DNA of 37,566 bases from Robiginitalea sp. (GTDB lineage: Bacteria > Bacteroidota > Bacteroidia > Flavobacteriales > Flavobacteriaceae). Position 1 is the stretch's first letter; each line of letters starts with the position of its first letter. Below are positions 7,937-15,476 of the stretch, one piece after another. Below the pieces are notes generated by a model, which was not told where the DNA came from, did not search any database, and saw nothing but the letters and a program-made list of their open reading frames with translations. The position numbers and the translations under genes were made by a program. The stretch spans positions 1,613 through 39,178 of the forward strand of contig JAHEJJ010000029.1 of NCBI GenBank assembly GCA_024638915.1, read 5' to 3'.

Positions 7937-8584
7937 TTAAGGAGCCAAACGCTCTATTTTCCAATTATAATCTTCCTGCAGGCTATATCGTATACGATCG
8001 TGGAGGCGGTTAGGTCTCCCTTGCCAGAATTCCAATGAGTGAGGCCTTACCATAAAACCTCCCCAAAAATCCGGACGCTCGATCTCCTTTTTGTGATATT
8101 CTTTTTCGAGCGCTTTAAGTTTATCGTCGAGATAATCTCGGGAAGGGATTACACTGCTTTGAGGAGAAACAATAGCACCCAATTTACTTCCCTCAGGCCT
8201 TGATTCGAAATAGCCATCGGACAAGTTGGGAGCAATTTTTTCGGCCTTACCCTTAATGATCACCTGTCGCTCCATGACCGGCCAGAAAAAATTAAGACAT
8301 ACTCTGGGATCGCGAGCAATAGCCTGGCCTTTTTCACTTTCGTAATTGGTATAAAAAATAAAACCCTCGTAGGTGTATTTTTTTAATAGTACCACCCTCA
8401 CCTTGGGAAACCCGTCGAGCCCCAGGGTGGCCAGTGTCATAGCATTGGGCTCCTCTACCCCACCGTGAGCTTCTACCTCATAATACCACCTCCTGAATAA
8501 TTCCAAAGGATTATCGGATATGGAATCTTCCAGGAGGGCACTTTTTTTATAGGCCTTTCTGTTACTATGGAGATCTTCTTGCAT
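7937..8584 (-). CDS. pdxH: Pyridoxine/pyridoxamine 5'-phosphate oxidase
   Basis: A 215-residue FMN-dependent oxidase that makes pyridoxal 5'-phosphate from pyridoxamine or pyridoxine phosphate. Family signatures include NAMTLATLGLDGFPKVRVVLLK near residue 50, FYTNYESEKGQ, ARDPRVCLNFFWPVMERQV, and the C-terminal FWGGFMVRPHSLEFWQGRPNRLHDR with the terminal RLAP, which matches the conserved WxxERLxP ending (here WKIERLAP). Length is typical of PdxH. ATG at 8584 is preceded by an 87-base gap from rnz, enough room for its own promoter, though no clear TAnnTTTG box is seen there. Confidence 0.97.
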   Translation of the reverse strand: MQEDLHSNRKAYKKSALLEDSISDNPLELFRRWYYEVEAHGGVEEPNAMTLATLGLDGFPKVRVVLLKKYTYEGFIFYTNYESEKGQAIARDPRVCLNFFWPVMERQVIIKGKAEKIAPNLSDGYFESRPEGSKLGAIVSPQSSVIPSRDYLDDKLKALEKEYHKKEIERPDFWGGFMVRPHSLEFWQGRPNRLHDRIRYSLQEDYNWKIERLAP

Positions 8585-8671
8585 TGTGCTGCAAGTTATA
8601 GAATTTACTGATTTTATTCAGCGCAGAGCCTATGAGAAAAAGAATTTCTGTAGGTATTTTAGCCTAAATAC

Positions 8672-9577
8672 TCAGATTTCGAATACTTTTCCATCGTCAG
8701 CCAATTCTACCGCCTCGAAAATTGTGGAGGCTTGATCCTTAAAATGTTCAATATTCTTGTAACGGGTAGAAAAATGTCCCAGTATCAACCTGCCCACCTT
8801 CGCTTTTTTTGCAATAGTGGCGGCCTCTTTCGCGGTAGAATGCTTGGTGGTTCCAGAAAGATGAGCTTCGGTCTCCAGGAAGGTTGCTTCGTGATATAAT
8901 ACATCTGAATGCTCGATAAGCGGGATGATGTTTTCGAAATAAGCGGTATCACTGCAATAGGCATAGGACCTTGGCGATGGAGGATCCATGGTCAGCAAAT
9001 CATTAGTCAAGAGTTTACCGTCTGGCTGGGTAAAATCTGCTCCTTTTTTGATCTCACCGAAATAATGATGGTCAATCTTGTATTTAGCCATGGCACCTAC
9101 ATCTAATTTTCGCTCTCCTTCTTTTTCCGTAAAAAGAAATCCATTGGTATAAATCCGATGATCCAACGGGAGGGTGGTCACACTCAATTTTTCATCCTCG
9201 AAAATCGTTTCACTTTTTTTAGATTCAAGTTCATGGAAGATCAGGGGATAATTCGTCCATGAATTACCTAGTTTCATCAGCAACGTTATTGCTTCTTTGA
9301 TGCCTTTCGGCCCATAAATATGAAGTTCCTTCTCCCTGCCAAGAAGCCTAAAAGTTGAAATAAGTCCGGGTAAACCAAAGAAATGGTCACCATGCAGGTG
9401 TGAAATAAAAATATGTTGAATGCGCGAGAATTTAACCTTATTCTTTCTGAGTTGCACCTGGGTACCTTCTCCACAATCGATCAGAAAAAGATGATTTTTG
9501 ATCTCCAGGACCTGGGCCGTGGGATTGCTCAATGTCCTCGGGGTAGCGGCATAGCAGCCTAGAATTTGCAAACGCAT
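8672..9577 (-). CDS. rnz: Ribonuclease Z (tRNase Z)
   Basis: A 301-residue metallo-beta-lactamase-fold enzyme that removes 3' trailers from tRNA precursors. Zn-binding motifs are visible: FISHLHGDHFFGLPGL (HxHxDH), the CSDTAYFENI Asp ligand, and LILGHFSTRY near the C-terminus. EATFLETEAHLSGTTKHSTAKEAA covers the HST loop of the bacterial short-form enzymes. The N-terminus MRLQILGC is typical and ATG at 9577 is unambiguous. The 3.7-copy heptad repeat begins 7 bases upstream of the start, so the repeat lies in the leader of this gene. In relatives this gene commonly follows the small 110-residue protein directly (from memory), so the intervening material looks inserted. Confidence 0.95.
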   Translation of the reverse strand: MRLQILGCYAATPRTLSNPTAQVLEIKNHLFLIDCGEGTQVQLRKNKVKFSRIQHIFISHLHGDHFFGLPGLISTFRLLGREKELHIYGPKGIKEAITLLMKLGNSWTNYPLIFHELESKKSETIFEDEKLSVTTLPLDHRIYTNGFLFTEKEGERKLDVGAMAKYKIDHHYFGEIKKGADFTQPDGKLLTNDLLTMDPPSPRSYAYCSDTAYFENIIPLIEHSDVLYHEATFLETEAHLSGTTKHSTAKEAATIAKKAKVGRLILGHFSTRYKNIEHFKDQASTIFEAVELADDGKVFEI

Positions 9578-9584
9578 GCTTAAC

Positions 9585-9610
9585 TGAAAGTTGAAAGTTG
9601 AAAGTTGAAA
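9585..9610. repeat. Heptad tandem repeat TGAAAGT, 3.7 copies (left arm)
   Basis: Three full and one partial copies of TGAAAGT lie immediately upstream of rnz. An 18-base stretch, found in reverse complement at 10067-10084, makes this the left arm of an inverted pair that brackets the broken four-helix-bundle gene. Confidence 0.85.
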
Positions 9611-9640
9611 ATAGAGTGTCCTCCAATCGTAAAATGCATA

Positions 9641-9993
9641 TTATGTCTTTAAAGATTTAACTATTGATGCAAGCAATTTAATGAGTTCCGTGACGTCCTT
9701 ATGCAGAGAATTGTAAGCAACCACATCCAAGTATTCAGTTCTATAACACAATTCCAACCAATACCTGGATTCATTCGCTTCTTTCAATCCAATGTTCATT
9801 TTGTGTCGAAAATCATTTCTGCTTTCAGCGTGTTCCGCTTCCCTAATCATCGCACCTATTGCCGTACCAGATCTTAATAATTGATTGCTCAATACAAATT
9901 CCTTTTGAGTTTTTGGGTTGTTTGAACCAATTGAACCACCTTTAGTGCAAATCCAAAACTTTTAATTCGGCTAATATGCTTATTCTTGACCAT
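9641..9993 (-). pseudogene. Four-helix-bundle (S23/IVP-type) protein, frameshifted
   Basis: The C-terminal 83 residues (SNQLLRSGTAIGAMIREAEH, then a helix with NESRYWLELCY) are clearly the four-helix-bundle family first seen as 23S rRNA intervening-sequence proteins. They have no good start codon. The missing N-terminus is in another frame: ATG at 9993 gives MVKNKHISRIKSFGFALKVV..QLVQTTQKLK and then hits TGA. Adding one A to the run of four at 9903-9906 (TTTT on the plus strand) joins both frames and yields a 117-residue protein with the family's normal length and its KSFGFA...KEFVLSNQLLRSG order. So either a one-base deletion has broken the gene or the read has a homopolymer error. The role of these proteins is poorly understood; relatives include Avd of diversity-generating retroelements, but no reverse transcriptase is here. 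Confidence 0.8.
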
Positions 9994-10066
9994 GAAAAAA
10001 CAAATTGACTCTAATCGGTCTATGCCTTATCTAAATTATGCGAACTGACTGAATTACATTTTCATA

Positions 10067-10084
10067 TTTCAACTTTCAACTTTC
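10067..10084. repeat. Inverted copy of the heptad repeat (right arm)
   Basis: TTTCAACTTTCAACTTTC is the exact reverse complement of 18 bases of the repeat at 9585-9610. A degenerate further copy follows to about 10095. It lies just past the stop of the 110-residue gene, so the two arms bracket a 456-base interval containing the broken four-helix-bundle gene. Confidence 0.8.
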
Positions 10085-10093
10085 CACTATCAA

Positions 10094-10426
10094 CTATATT
10101 CCAAGGTCCCGTTCAATCTCCTCCATCTCGATAATATCCTTGGCTTCCTGTATGGTGGGCACTACGCAAATTTCATCCGGCACATCTTCGTAATTGACCT
10201 TGTCAGTAACCAGTACAAATGATTTATTTGCCCCACGATGACGGTTGGAGAGGTTTAGAAATTCGAGCAATTCGCCAGTATCCAGGCGAGCAAAACTAAA
10301 AAGGTTGATAATCAGGTGATCCTTCTTAAGTTTAGAATAGGCACGATTTAGATTATCTATAAACTCCGAAAGTGTAATATTCTCCTGTAAAACCGTTGTA
10401 GTATTCCCTTCTTTGTCTAATATCAT
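10094..10426 (-). CDS. Conserved small protein downstream of pyrB
   Basis: A 110-residue cytoplasmic protein that I recognise only as a conserved companion of pyrB in flavobacteria. It has an alternating pattern of strands and helices: LSEFIDNLNRAYSKLKKDHL, then a hydrophobic strand IINLFSF, a helix around ELLEFLNLSNRHR, a strand SFVLVTDKV, and an acidic C-terminal helix AKDIIEMEEIERDLGI. This topology could fit a STAS-like alpha/beta fold, but no phosphorylatable Ser or other signature was identified, so this is a guess. ATG at 10426 follows the pyrB stop by 3 bases, so it is co-transcribed with pyrR-pyrB. The role is unknown. Confidence 0.8.
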   Translation of the reverse strand: MILDKEGNTTTVLQENITLSEFIDNLNRAYSKLKKDHLIINLFSFARLDTGELLEFLNLSNRHRGANKSFVLVTDKVNYEDVPDEICVVPTIQEAKDIIEMEEIERDLGI

Positions 10427-10429
10427 AAA

Positions 10430-11359
10430 CTACTGTTTAATTTTAGCGGCCAAGAGATAGATCACCGCCATGCGAATAGCCACTCCGTTTTCCACCTGAT
10501 CTAAGATAATGGATTGTTTGGAGTCGGCCACATCACTGGTGATCTCTACTCCCCTGTTGATGGGCCCTGGGTGCATGATCACAATCTCCTTGTCCAAACT
10601 ATCGAGCAAGGCCTTATTAACACCGAATTGCTGGGTATATTCCCGCGAAGTAGGAAAATAGCTGTAGGCCATTCGTTCCCGCTGAATACGAAGCATATTA
10701 GCCACGTCGCACCATTCCAGTGCTTTTCGAAGATTGGTTTCTACTTCAATACCCAGAGATTCTATATGCTTGGGAAGTAATGTTTTAGGTCCGCATACTT
10801 TAACCGTTGCTCCTTGCAATTTAAGGGCAAAAATATTGGATAGGGCCACCCTCGAATGGAGGATGTCGCCTACGATCACGACTTTCTTTCCTTCGACCTG
10901 TCCAAGTTTTTCCCTTATCGAATAGGAGTCGAGCAATGCCTGGGTAGGGTGTTCATGAGCACCATCCCCTGCATTGATGATGGAGGCATTTACGTGTCTG
11001 GAGAGAAAGATACCAGCCCCGGGATTTGGATGACGCATCACCACCATATCGACCTTCATAGAGAGAATGTTGTTTACGGTGTCGATCAGCGTTTCGCCTT
11101 TTTTCACGGAGGACTGGGCTGCCGAAAAATTGATCACATCGGCTGAAAGTCTTTTTTCTGCCAGCTCGAAGGAAAGTTTGGTACGGGTACTGCTCTCAAA
11201 GAAAATATTGGCGATGGTGATATCGCGCAATGAGGGTACTTTCTTGATAGACCGGTTGATGACTTCTTTAAAATGGTCTGCGGTTTCGAAGATGAGATGG
11301 ATATCTTTTTCGTTGAGATATTTAATACCCAGTAAGTGGTCAACACTCAATTCACTCAT
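10430..11359 (-). CDS. pyrB: Aspartate carbamoyltransferase catalytic subunit
   Basis: A 309-residue ATCase catalytic chain, committing carbamoyl phosphate and aspartate to pyrimidine synthesis. The carbamoyl-phosphate site FFESSTRTKLSFE (STRT) is at residues 53-65, with HPTQALLDSYSIRE and the aspartate-binding region around MHPGPINRGVEI also present. No pyrI is adjacent, consistent with unregulated class B or C-type enzymes in this phylum. It starts with ATG at 11359, 4 bases after the pyrR stop, and is followed 3 bases later by the 110-residue protein, forming a pyrR-pyrB-orf110 run. Confidence 0.97.
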   Translation of the reverse strand: MSELSVDHLLGIKYLNEKDIHLIFETADHFKEVINRSIKKVPSLRDITIANIFFESSTRTKLSFELAEKRLSADVINFSAAQSSVKKGETLIDTVNNILSMKVDMVVMRHPNPGAGIFLSRHVNASIINAGDGAHEHPTQALLDSYSIREKLGQVEGKKVVIVGDILHSRVALSNIFALKLQGATVKVCGPKTLLPKHIESLGIEVETNLRKALEWCDVANMLRIQRERMAYSYFPTSREYTQQFGVNKALLDSLDKEIVIMHPGPINRGVEITSDVADSKQSIILDQVENGVAIRMAVIYLLAAKIKQ

Positions 11360-11363
11360 AGTC

Positions 11364-11903
11364 TCATCGGTTTACCAAATATATTTTATCCTCGCCTTCA
11401 TTCTCCGCCCACATAACCTTAACCTTTTCTTCATTAATAGCATCTACCTGACGGCCCCTATAGTTTGGCTGAATAGGAAGATGCCTGCTGAAACGCCTGT
11501 CGATCAAAGTCAGAAGTTCAATCTCATTGGGTCTCCCGAAGGATTGGATCGCGGTCAGGGCTGCTCTTATACTCCTTCCGGTATAAAGTACATCATCGAT
11601 CAGTACTACATTTTTTCCTTCAACAATAAATTCGATCTCAGTGGTAGAGGCGGTTAAGGGCTTCTCTCCTCTTCTAAAGTCATCGCGATAAAAGGTGATA
11701 TCTAAAAATCCCAGTTCTATTTCCTTTACACCATAATCCTGTTGCAAAATATCGGCAAGTCGTTGTGCGACATAAATCCCGCGGGGTTGAAGTCCAATAA
11801 GGGCAGTATTTCTAAAATCGAGATGATTTTCCAATAGTTGGCAGGCCAGTCGATGCAGTATGATGTTTATTTCCTTGGAAGTCAGCAGTACTTTTTGACT
11901 CAT
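11364..11903 (-). CDS. pyrR: PyrR bifunctional regulator / uracil phosphoribosyltransferase
   Basis: A 179-residue PyrR. The PRPP-binding loop VVLIDDVLYTGRSIRAAL is clear, as is IGLQPRGIYVAQRLADIL near the N-terminus. The start is taken as ATG at 11903 (MSQKVLLTSKEINIILHR), because an upstream in-frame candidate at 11918 is a TTG and would lie almost on the likely transcription start. PyrR controls pyr operons by RNA attenuation in Gram-positives and has UPRTase activity. Here the -7 box at 11930-11937 leaves only about a 20-base leader, too short for an anti-terminator, so an attenuation role at this operon is doubtful. It is first in the pyrR-pyrB-orf110 run. Confidence 0.95.
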   Translation of the reverse strand: MSQKVLLTSKEINIILHRLACQLLENHLDFRNTALIGLQPRGIYVAQRLADILQQDYGVKEIELGFLDITFYRDDFRRGEKPLTASTTEIEFIVEGKNVVLIDDVLYTGRSIRAALTAIQSFGRPNEIELLTLIDRRFSRHLPIQPNYRGRQVDAINEEKVKVMWAENEGEDKIYLVNR

Positions 11904-11929
11904 AGATATGGGTGCCAACGCTTGTTTGA

Positions 11930-11937
11930 CAAAAATA
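11930..11937 (-). promoter_or_regulatory. Putative -7 box for the pyrR-pyrB operon
   Basis: Read on the minus strand this is TATTTTTG, an exact TAnnTTTG match, 26 bases before the pyrR ATG. No TTG is found at the usual -33 distance because the upstream DNA is an A/T-rich repeat-like stretch. Confidence 0.4.
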
Positions 11938-11939
11938 GG

Positions 11940-12088
11940 GAATAAATGATAATTAAAAATTGAAAATTAAATAGATGATGATGGATAATTAGGTGCTGGC
12001 ACCTATCGGTTGCTGTCTGCTGATTATTGGCAATCAAATCTAATGCTCAATTCCTAATTTGAAATTCCCAATCCTCATTTTTTGAGGT
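11940..12088. other. AT-rich spacer with short inverted repeats between pyrR and rpsA
   Basis: No gene is seen in this stretch. It holds low-complexity AATT/GAAA runs at 11950-11972, a 7-base-stem perfect inverted repeat with a two-base loop (TAGGTGC-TG-GCACCTA, 11990-12005), further runs rich in CAATTCC/AATTTGAAATTCCC, and a small CCTCA-TTTTT-TGAGG hairpin at 12073-12087. It resembles the kind of repetitive spacer that brackets the four-helix cassette, but no protein remnant was found. Confidence 0.45.
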
Positions 12089-12089
12089 C

Positions 12090-12120
12090 AAAAAAAACCC
12101 CGATCTCTCGAACGGGGTTT
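12090..12120 (-). terminator. Intrinsic terminator of rpsA
   Basis: On the minus strand an eight-base stem (AAACCCCG paired with CGGGGTTT, 12095-12102 and 12113-12120) with a ten-base loop is followed by an eight-base T run (12097-12090). It begins 27 bases after the rpsA stop. Confidence 0.85.
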
Positions 12121-12146
12121 CTGTTTTATAAATAAAATGAAACGAA

Positions 12147-13982
12147 TTATTTCTTCTTCTTCTCCGCTTCCATTTTATCCTTAAGAGCCTGAAGTTGTTC
12201 GTTCGCATCGCCCAAGGTGGGTTTGGCCTCCTCTGCAGCGGCAGCGGCTTTTTTCTTAGCGGCCTTTACATTGCGTTGTTCCTCTTCGCGGAAGATCGCC
12301 GTATGGCTTGCTACAACACGTTTGAACTCCTTGTTGAACTCGATGATCTTGAATTCTGCTTCTTCTCCTTTTCCAAGCTTTTTCCCGTCTTCCTTCTCCA
12401 TATGACGCTGAGGGACGAAGGCGGTTATGTCGCCGTTAAATGCAATAACAGCACCTTTATCGACCACATCGGTGATGGAAGCTTTATGTACAGTGCCCAG
12501 AGCGAATTCCTTCTCGTATTTATCCCAGGGATTCTCAGTAGTCTGCTTATGACCCAGGCTTAATTTACGTCCTTCGACATCTAATTCCAGAACCTCAACT
12601 TCTAGGGTGTCACCAACAGTTACGAACTCTGACGGATGCTTGATCTTTTTGGTCCAGGATAGGTCCGAAATGTAAATGAGTCCATCGATCCCTTCTTCCA
12701 GCTCCACGAATACTCCAAAATTGGTAAAGTTTCTAACGATACCTTTATGTCTGGATCCCACCGGATATTTTGTGGTGATATCGGTCCATGGATCGGGTGT
12801 AAGTTGTTTCAACCCAAGAGACATTTTCCGATCTTCACGGTCTAAGGTAAGCACTACGGCTTCCAGCTCATCACCTACTTTTACAAAATCCTGAGCAGAA
12901 CGAAGATGGGTAGACCAGGACATTTCCGAAACATGGATCAGCCCTTCTACGCCTTCAGCTACCTCAAGGAAGGCACCGTAATCTGCGATGACAACAACTT
13001 TTCCTTTGACCTTATCACCTATTTTGAATTCATCGCCCAGGGCATCCCAAGGATGCTTCTCGAGTTGTTTAAGGCCTAATTGTATCCTTGATTTATTATC
13101 GTCGAAATCGAGTATAACTACATTGAGCTTCTCATCGAGCTCCACCACTTCGTTGGGATGATTGATCCGGCTCCAGGAAAGATCGGTAATGTGAATAAGT
13201 CCATCTACACCACCAAGGTCGATAAAGACCCCGTAGGAAGTAATGTTCTTCACTACACCTTCCAGCACCTGTCCTTTTTCGAGCTGACTGATGATCTCTC
13301 GTTTCTGTTCCTCTATATCCGCCTCGATAAGGGCCTTGTGTGATACCACCACGTTTTTGAACTCATGGTTGATTTTGACCACCTTGAATTCCATGGTTTT
13401 ACCTACGTACTGATCATAATCCCTGATCGGTTTAACATCGATCTGGGAACCGGGCAGGAAGGCTTCGATGCCAAAAACATCGACAATCATACCGCCCTTG
13501 GTACGGCATTTCACAAAACCAGTTACTACTTCTTCCTTGTCATGGGCCGAGTTTACACGTTCCCATGCTTTAATAGTTCTCGCCTTACGATGAGAAAGTA
13601 CCAGCTGGCCGCTTTTGTCTTCACGGATATCGATCAATACTTCGACCTTATCCCCTATCTTGAGACTTGGGTTATAACGAAATTCGTTAAGTGAAATTAC
13701 GCCTTCAGATTTCGCATTGATATCTATAATTGCCTCCCGGTCGGTAAGATGAGTAACTACGCCTTCAACAACCTCTTCGTCGGCTGTATCGACAAAATTT
13801 TCAGCTACCAGTTTTTCAAATTCCTCGAGTTTCGCATCCTCTATGGTTTCAATACCTTCTTCGTATTTCTGCCAGTCAAAATTCTTTAAAAACTCTTCAG
13901 GGTTTTGTTTGGGAGTCTCTTTTTGTTCTGTTGCCACCTCAGCAGTTTCTTCTACCTCCGGTGTTGTTTTTTCTTCAGCCAT
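12147..13982 (-). CDS. rpsA: 30S ribosomal protein S1
   Basis: A 611-residue S1 from the ATG at 13982 (MAEEKTTPEVEE). In-frame upstream codons, including ATG at 13994, also exist, but the acidic MAEE start fits other Bacteroidota. After an acidic ~55-residue N-terminus there are six S1/OB-fold repeats, visible as recurring units such as GVVKNITSYGVFIDLGGVDG, KVVVIADYGAFLEVAEGVEG and GIVRNFTNFGVFVELEEGID, each followed by GLIHI/GLIYISDLSW. It ends with an Ala/Lys-rich tail (KAAKKKAAAAAEEAK). S1 recruits structured mRNAs to the ribosome; in a phylum without strong Shine-Dalgarno sites it is likely central to initiation. The promoter at 14101-14131 gives an unusually long leader of about 110 bases, possibly for autoregulation. 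Confidence 0.97.
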   Translation of the reverse strand: MAEEKTTPEVEETAEVATEQKETPKQNPEEFLKNFDWQKYEEGIETIEDAKLEEFEKLVAENFVDTADEEVVEGVVTHLTDREAIIDINAKSEGVISLNEFRYNPSLKIGDKVEVLIDIREDKSGQLVLSHRKARTIKAWERVNSAHDKEEVVTGFVKCRTKGGMIVDVFGIEAFLPGSQIDVKPIRDYDQYVGKTMEFKVVKINHEFKNVVVSHKALIEADIEEQKREIISQLEKGQVLEGVVKNITSYGVFIDLGGVDGLIHITDLSWSRINHPNEVVELDEKLNVVILDFDDNKSRIQLGLKQLEKHPWDALGDEFKIGDKVKGKVVVIADYGAFLEVAEGVEGLIHVSEMSWSTHLRSAQDFVKVGDELEAVVLTLDREDRKMSLGLKQLTPDPWTDITTKYPVGSRHKGIVRNFTNFGVFVELEEGIDGLIYISDLSWTKKIKHPSEFVTVGDTLEVEVLELDVEGRKLSLGHKQTTENPWDKYEKEFALGTVHKASITDVVDKGAVIAFNGDITAFVPQRHMEKEDGKKLGKGEEAEFKIIEFNKEFKRVVASHTAIFREEEQRNVKAAKKKAAAAAEEAKPTLGDANEQLQALKDKMEAEKKKK

Positions 13983-14100
13983 GTGCTGATTCATTTTGTA
14001 TCCTACGACTTTACAAGAGTTAAACAATCGCCGCAGAAGATGTTACGATCTCTGTTTTTTCTAAATCCTTTTCCTCTTGAAAATTTGTTAAAAAGGTGTG

Positions 14101-14131
14101 CAAAAGTACAATTTAAAGTTTGTTTTAACAA
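14101..14131 (-). promoter_or_regulatory. Putative rpsA promoter
   Basis: On the minus strand TTG (14131-14129) is followed after 20 bases by TACTTTTG (14108-14101), an exact TAnnTTTG -7 box with consensus spacing. Transcription would start near 14094, leaving about 110 bases before the ATG at 13982. Confidence 0.6.
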
Positions 14132-14243
14132 CCTAAAACAAGAGAGCTTTTGGCAGTTAGTAAAAAATAGGCGATTTCCGGTAAAAAGCGCCTGTTATTT
14201 CTTATCTTGGTGGGCTAGATATTAACCATTAAAAACAAAATAT

Positions 14244-14624
14244 ATGAGCGTAAAATCAAAGTATCAGGCCGTATTGGACTTAGGTGAATCTCTTGGTATT
14301 CAGGGGGGTGATGTACGGGAAGAAAATGGCGTTCTAAAAGTCAAAGGAGAAGCTAAAACGCAGTACGAAAAGGATATCATTTGGGATAAGATCAAAGAGA
14401 TCGCAGGAGATAGGCCTTCAGACATCAAGGCCAATATCACAGTAGCGGATGATTCGATTTACCACAGACATGTGGTGAAAAGCGGGGAATCCCTCAGCAA
14501 GATCGCAAAGCACTATTATGGTGATGCTATGAAGTATAAAGAAATCTTTGCTGCCAACCGGAATATTCTTAAAAATCCGGATCTCATCCATCCTGATCAG
14601 GAACTGGTGATCCCCAAAATCTGA
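14244..14624 (+). CDS. BON-LysM domain protein (Kbp/YgaU-like)
   Basis: A 126-residue soluble protein with two domains. Residues about 5-70 form a BON-like domain (LGIQGGDVREENGVLKVKGE ... IKEIAGDRPSDIKANITV), and residues 74-125 a LysM domain (HVVKSGESLSKIAKHYYGDA, then NPDLIHPDQELVIPKI). The arrangement and length match the Kbp/YgaU family, a cytoplasmic K+-binding protein in E. coli; LysM in general binds N-acetylglucosamine polymers. No signal peptide is present, so a cytoplasmic place is likely. The ATG follows an A-rich leader. A TATCTTG box at 14203-14209 may be its -7 element. It stands alone and meets cmk at a bidirectional terminator. Confidence 0.85.
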   Translation: MSVKSKYQAVLDLGESLGIQGGDVREENGVLKVKGEAKTQYEKDIIWDKIKEIAGDRPSDIKANITVADDSIYHRHVVKSGESLSKIAKHYYGDAMKYKEIFAANRNILKNPDLIHPDQELVIPKI

Positions 14625-14658
14625 TCGGGTTTTCAAGACAAGAAAATAACTGGTAAAA

Positions 14659-14690
14659 CAAAAAAGAGCGCAATTATGCGCTCTTTTTTA
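14659..14690. terminator. Bidirectional terminator between lysM gene and cmk
   Basis: AAAAAGAGCGCA and TGCGCTCTTTTT form a 12-base-pair hairpin with a four-base loop, giving a T run on each strand. It ends both convergent genes; the cmk stop codon (14688-14690) overlaps its edge. Confidence 0.88.
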
Positions 14691-15383
14691 TAGGCTCTGC
14701 TCGATTGTTTCCTTTGCCAAGCGCAATACTTTGTCAAACTGTTCCCCGATGTCCAGTTCACTATTATCGATTTCTACGGCATCCTCAGCCTTTTTTAGCG
14801 GTGAGAATTCCCGGTGTGAATCTATGTAGTCTCGTTCCCGGATATTCCTCAGGACTTCCTCATAATTTACCTTTTCACCCCTTCCAAGCAATTCTTCATA
14901 CCGGCGCCTGGCTCTGACATCGGGACTTGCTGTGATGAATATTTTTAGCTCAGCATCGGGGAAAACCACGGTTCCGATATCCCGTCCGTCCATCACAATT
15001 CCTTTGTCTTTACCGATATCCCGCTGTATGTCGACAAGTTTTTCGCGTATTTCCCTTATAACGGCTACCTGACTAACGCGATCCGACACCTCCATTCTCC
15101 TGATTTCCTTATCTACATTTTCACCGTTCATTAGGATCTCAGAGTACCCGAGACGGGGGTCGAAAACAAAGCTAAGATGAATTTCGGGCAATTGAGCCAC
15201 CAGGCGTTGCAGTCCCGGATCTTTTTCGTCGTATAATTTATTGCGGATAGCATATAAGGTAACCGCACGATACATCGCTCCACTGTCCACATAAATATAT
15301 TCCAGTGCATTGGCCAGTTGTCGGGCTACGGTACTCTTTCCGGTGGATGAAAATCCATCGATAGCAATTGTAATCTTACTCAT
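14688..15383 (-). CDS. cmk: Cytidylate kinase
   Basis: A 231-residue (d)CMP kinase. The P-loop is IAIDGFSSTGKSTVARQLA at the N-terminus, followed by YVDSGAMYRAVTLYA and the CMP-site motif GIVMDGRDIGTVVFPDAELK near residue 130, then FITASPDVRARRRYEEL and REFSPLKKAEDAVEID. All are standard for the bacterial enzyme that phosphorylates CMP/dCMP for nucleotide recycling. ATG at 15383 is unambiguous. It lies 93 bases downstream of lon on the same strand, probably a separate or read-through unit, and its 3' end overlaps the bidirectional terminator. Confidence 0.97.
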   Translation of the reverse strand: MSKITIAIDGFSSTGKSTVARQLANALEYIYVDSGAMYRAVTLYAIRNKLYDEKDPGLQRLVAQLPEIHLSFVFDPRLGYSEILMNGENVDKEIRRMEVSDRVSQVAVIREIREKLVDIQRDIGKDKGIVMDGRDIGTVVFPDAELKIFITASPDVRARRRYEELLGRGEKVNYEEVLRNIRERDYIDSHREFSPLKKAEDAVEIDNSELDIGEQFDKVLRLAKETIEQSL

Positions 15384-15476
15384 AAGATAAAAATAGGCAG
15401 AATTGAAGAATTCCGCTATATGAGACTATCTTAATAACGGATGATCTATGGATATCGAAATTAAAAATAAAGAGCA

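Noticed and set aside
9438-9626. Minus-strand open frame overlapping the rnz start and the heptad repeat
   Set aside because: It reads the repeat and the 5' part of rnz in another frame; no family match, so a chance frame.
9641-9993. Diversity-generating retroelement (Avd-like four-helix protein)
   Set aside because: No reverse transcriptase, template/variable repeat pair or target gene is seen in the neighbourhood.
11067-11657. Plus-strand open frame of 196 codons opposite pyrB and pyrR
   Set aside because: It spans two conserved antisense genes and their junction and has no recognisable motif.
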